NCBI RefSeq assembly: GCF_007846085.1
Contig: NZ_VOEJ01000003.1
Span: 459,765-523,764, forward strand
Reading direction: 5' to 3'
Length of the DNA stretch: 64,000 bases
Origin: Mucilaginibacter pallidiroseus
GTDB taxonomy: Bacteria > Bacteroidota > Bacteroidia > Sphingobacteriales > Sphingobacteriaceae
Shown: piece by piece, positions 62,481 to 64,000 of the stretch
How positions within the stretch are numbered: position 1 is the stretch's first letter
How the letters are laid out: each line of letters starts with the position of its first letter
Position numbers and translations under genes: made by a program
Notes under the pieces: model-generated
Databases searched by the model: none
Told to the model about the DNA's origin: nothing
Seen by the model: the letters and a program-made list of their open reading frames with translations, nothing else

Positions 62481-62512
62481 AAAGCTCCTGCCCATCAGGA
62501 GCTTTACTTTTT
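62481..62512 (+). terminator. Terminator of the tRNA-like transcript
   Basis: AAAGCTCCTG and CAGGAGCTTT form a 10-pair stem around CCCAT, followed on the plus strand by ACTTTTTT. The T-run side shows that transcription comes from the tRNA-like pair, not from anmK. Confidence 0.85.
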
Positions 62513-62547
62513 TACAATAAATCCTGAAAACTACTTAGCTTTTAATT

Positions 62548-63741
62548 TTATACAGGAAAACTGAACTTACCCATTAACACTGCAGGATTTTGGCCGATAA
62601 TTAACGGTTCGCCGCAAAGTGCCTCATTACCTAACAGGGCAAACAATATAGCTTCTTTAGCATCCGGATCGATGCCCAGCTCAACAGTATTGCCTATTGT
62701 TACGCCTGGTAAAGCTTTTTCCAGATAGTCGATAATATATGGGTTACGCGCACCGCCACCGCTTGCAAATATCTTTAAGCCTTCGATATCAAAATTACTG
62801 CGGATGAAGTTAGCCGTAACCCGACCAGTAAATGCGCTTAGGGTAGCCACAAGGTTTGCCTTGGCAATGTTTAAGGTGCGGGTTGCCTGCTGCGCATCTG
62901 CAACATAGTTTAAATTGAAGAGTTCGGGCCCCGTAGTTTTTGGTAATGCCTCGTTGAAGAACGGATGATGCATCAGGGCATCAAGTAAAACTTCGTCAAC
63001 AACGCCGCTCTTTGCAATTTGTGCATCTTCATCAAATGGCTTATCGAAGTAAGCGCGGCAGGCAGCATCTATTAAAGTATTTCCCGGGCCAATATCTGTA
63101 CTCATCACCTCGCTTAAATTGCCATTGCCGGGCAAATAGGTTAAGTTGGCAATACCACCAATATTTAAGAGTATCCGGTTTTCGCCGGCTTTGCTACCTA
63201 ATAATACGTCTCCGTAAAGTGCAAGCGGTGCACCTTCTCCGCCGGCAGCAATGTGCTTCTGCCTAAAATCACTTACTGTTAGTATGCCTGTTTTTACAGC
63301 GATATGGTCACCGTCGCCAATTTGCAGGGTTGCATTGCCATATCCTTCTTGTTTATGCTGATGCTGTGGCGCATGGTAAATGGTTTGGCCATGGCTGGCT
63401 ATAAAATCGACGTCTTTTGGATTTATGTTCCAATCTTTTAATGCCTGTAATATTAAACCGGCATGAAAATTTCCAATGTATTCGTTAAGCAGGCAAAGTT
63501 TCTCGAGGCTCACCTGCTTTTGTGCAAATACCTGCTGCACCTCGGTTTTGAAATCCTGCTGGTATGGGATGGTTGTAAACCGCAGCAACTTAAAAGTTGT
63601 GCCAATACCGCTGCCTTTAAAACTGCAAAGCGCAATATCAAGCCCGTCCAGCGATGTGCCCGACATCAGGCCGATGCCCAGTTTTTCTTCTTTTTGGGCG
63701 ATATAGAACAGCTTTTTTAAATTTTGATTTAATGCGGGCAT
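62548..63741 (-). CDS. anmK: Anhydro-N-acetylmuramic acid kinase
   Basis: A 397-residue kinase that opens and phosphorylates anhydroMurNAc during peptidoglycan recycling. The ATG at 63741 (MPALNQNLKKLFYI) is preferred over a TTG at 63765. IGLMSGTSLDGLDIALCSF is the ATP/active-site opening, FIASHGQTIYHAP and LLNIGGIANLTYLPG the central motifs, and DIGPGNTLIDAACR the catalytic loop region. Slightly longer than E. coli AnmK at the N-terminus. Divergent from nagB, which fits a shared amino-sugar recycling role. Confidence 0.95.
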   Translation of the reverse strand: MPALNQNLKKLFYIAQKEEKLGIGLMSGTSLDGLDIALCSFKGSGIGTTFKLLRFTTIPYQQDFKTEVQQVFAQKQVSLEKLCLLNEYIGNFHAGLILQALKDWNINPKDVDFIASHGQTIYHAPQHQHKQEGYGNATLQIGDGDHIAVKTGILTVSDFRQKHIAAGGEGAPLALYGDVLLGSKAGENRILLNIGGIANLTYLPGNGNLSEVMSTDIGPGNTLIDAACRAYFDKPFDEDAQIAKSGVVDEVLLDALMHHPFFNEALPKTTGPELFNLNYVADAQQATRTLNIAKANLVATLSAFTGRVTANFIRSNFDIEGLKIFASGGGARNPYIIDYLEKALPGVTIGNTVELGIDPDAKEAILFALLGNEALCGEPLIIGQNPAVLMGKFSFPV

Positions 63742-63762
63742 AAGCGAGGTGATGTACCGATA

Positions 63763-63809
63763 CAAATTTAAATTTTAACTGCCTTTATAGCATACTTAGC
63801 ATATATTTG
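63763..63809. promoter_or_regulatory. Divergent anmK/nagB promoter region
   Basis: TAAATTTG on the minus strand (63763-63770) is a -7 element 22 bases ahead of the anmK ATG, and TATATTTG on the plus strand (63802-63809) a -7 element 39 bases ahead of nagB. Clear -33 elements were not found. Confidence 0.5.
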
Positions 63810-63847
63810 TTTTACCCCTTACATGGGATAGCAACCCTAATCAACAT

Positions 63848-64000
63848 ATGGCAAGATTAAATTTATTGGAAGAGACACGTTATGAGAAGCTGCCGGTAAC
63901 GGTATATGCCGATCAGCAGACGGCCTCACTGGCAGTAGCGGGGCGCATAGCAGCGCTGATCCGCAGCAAACAGGCACAAGGCAAGCCCGCAGTACTGGGC
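63848..64000 (+). CDS. nagB: Glucosamine-6-phosphate deaminase, N-terminal part
   Basis: An ATG at 63848 opens a frame that runs off the window: MARLNLLEETRYEKLPVTVY, then ADQQTASLAVAGRIAALIRS and KQAQGKPAVLG. This matches the start of Bacteroidota NagB, where the next residues would be the ATGSTP loop. The enzyme turns glucosamine-6-phosphate into fructose-6-phosphate and ammonia, the reverse flow to GlmS. Only 51 codons are visible. Confidence 0.85.
   Translation, partial: MARLNLLEETRYEKLPVTVYADQQTASLAVAGRIAALIRSKQAQGKPAVLG

Overview
The window comes from a member of the Bacteroidota, most likely family Sphingobacteriaceae and close to Mucilaginibacter or Pedobacter (inference from gene content, no search run). 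Pointers: many promoters match the Bacteroidota consensus TTG-N19/20-TAnnTTTG; the succinate dehydrogenase is the three-subunit menaquinone type; and there are family-typical genes such as DUF4270, DUF6515, DUF4142, an N-terminal-only glycogen synthase and a SusD-free GH3 glucosidase. It is ordinary chromosome: no phage, insertion sequence with a transposase, CRISPR array or rRNA operon was seen.

Layout. 1-7 kb: an acyltransferase/DUF2059 pair, heme oxygenase, a secreted GH3 glucosidase. 4.9-9.6 kb: a minus-strand operon of a PIG-L deacetylase, two tiny membrane proteins and a sodium/solute symporter. 9.7-14.4 kb: a TetR-controlled TolC/HlyD/EmrB drug efflux operon with a visible operator. 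14.6-17.7 kb: peroxide defence (AhpD-like, AhpC) and a GapN-type aldehyde dehydrogenase. 17.9-24.8 kb: redoxin, oxidoreductase, DUF4142 lipoprotein, gcvH-vanZ-small lipoprotein, feoAB, a SprT-like protease. 25-34 kb: ammonium transporter, dinB with a methyltransferase, a thiamine-pyrophosphokinase-like protein, a glycine-rich surface protein, FKBP, aspS. 33-40.5 kb: S41 protease, MBL hydrolase, LolC/E-like permease, then sdhC-sdhA-[four-helix-bundle gene]-sdhB. 40.5-51 kb: response regulator, glycosyltransferase, YifB ATPase, two small membrane proteins, DPP IV, an ACP-like membrane protein, carB. 51-64 kb: lipoproteins, a TonB-type protein, panC-panD, glgA-like/DUF4270/glmS, oxyR, HIT, greA, lrp, a tandem pair of tRNA-like genes, and the divergent amino-sugar genes anmK and nagB.

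The most unusual item is the pair of tRNA-like genes at 62186-62297 and 62330-62445. Both fold as class II tRNAs with a full acceptor stem, D-arm, T-arm and a GUC anticodon loop, but carry structured variable regions of 40 and 44 nt. Paired positions differ between the copies in a compensatory way, and a consensus promoter and an intrinsic terminator bracket them. Second is a four-helix-bundle gene lodged between sdhA and sdhB between inverted TTAGATTTGAGA arms, with the same arms found as an ORF-less element behind glmS. A shared ATAG-N7-CTAT motif before ahpC and oxyR suggests a local OxyR peroxide circuit.
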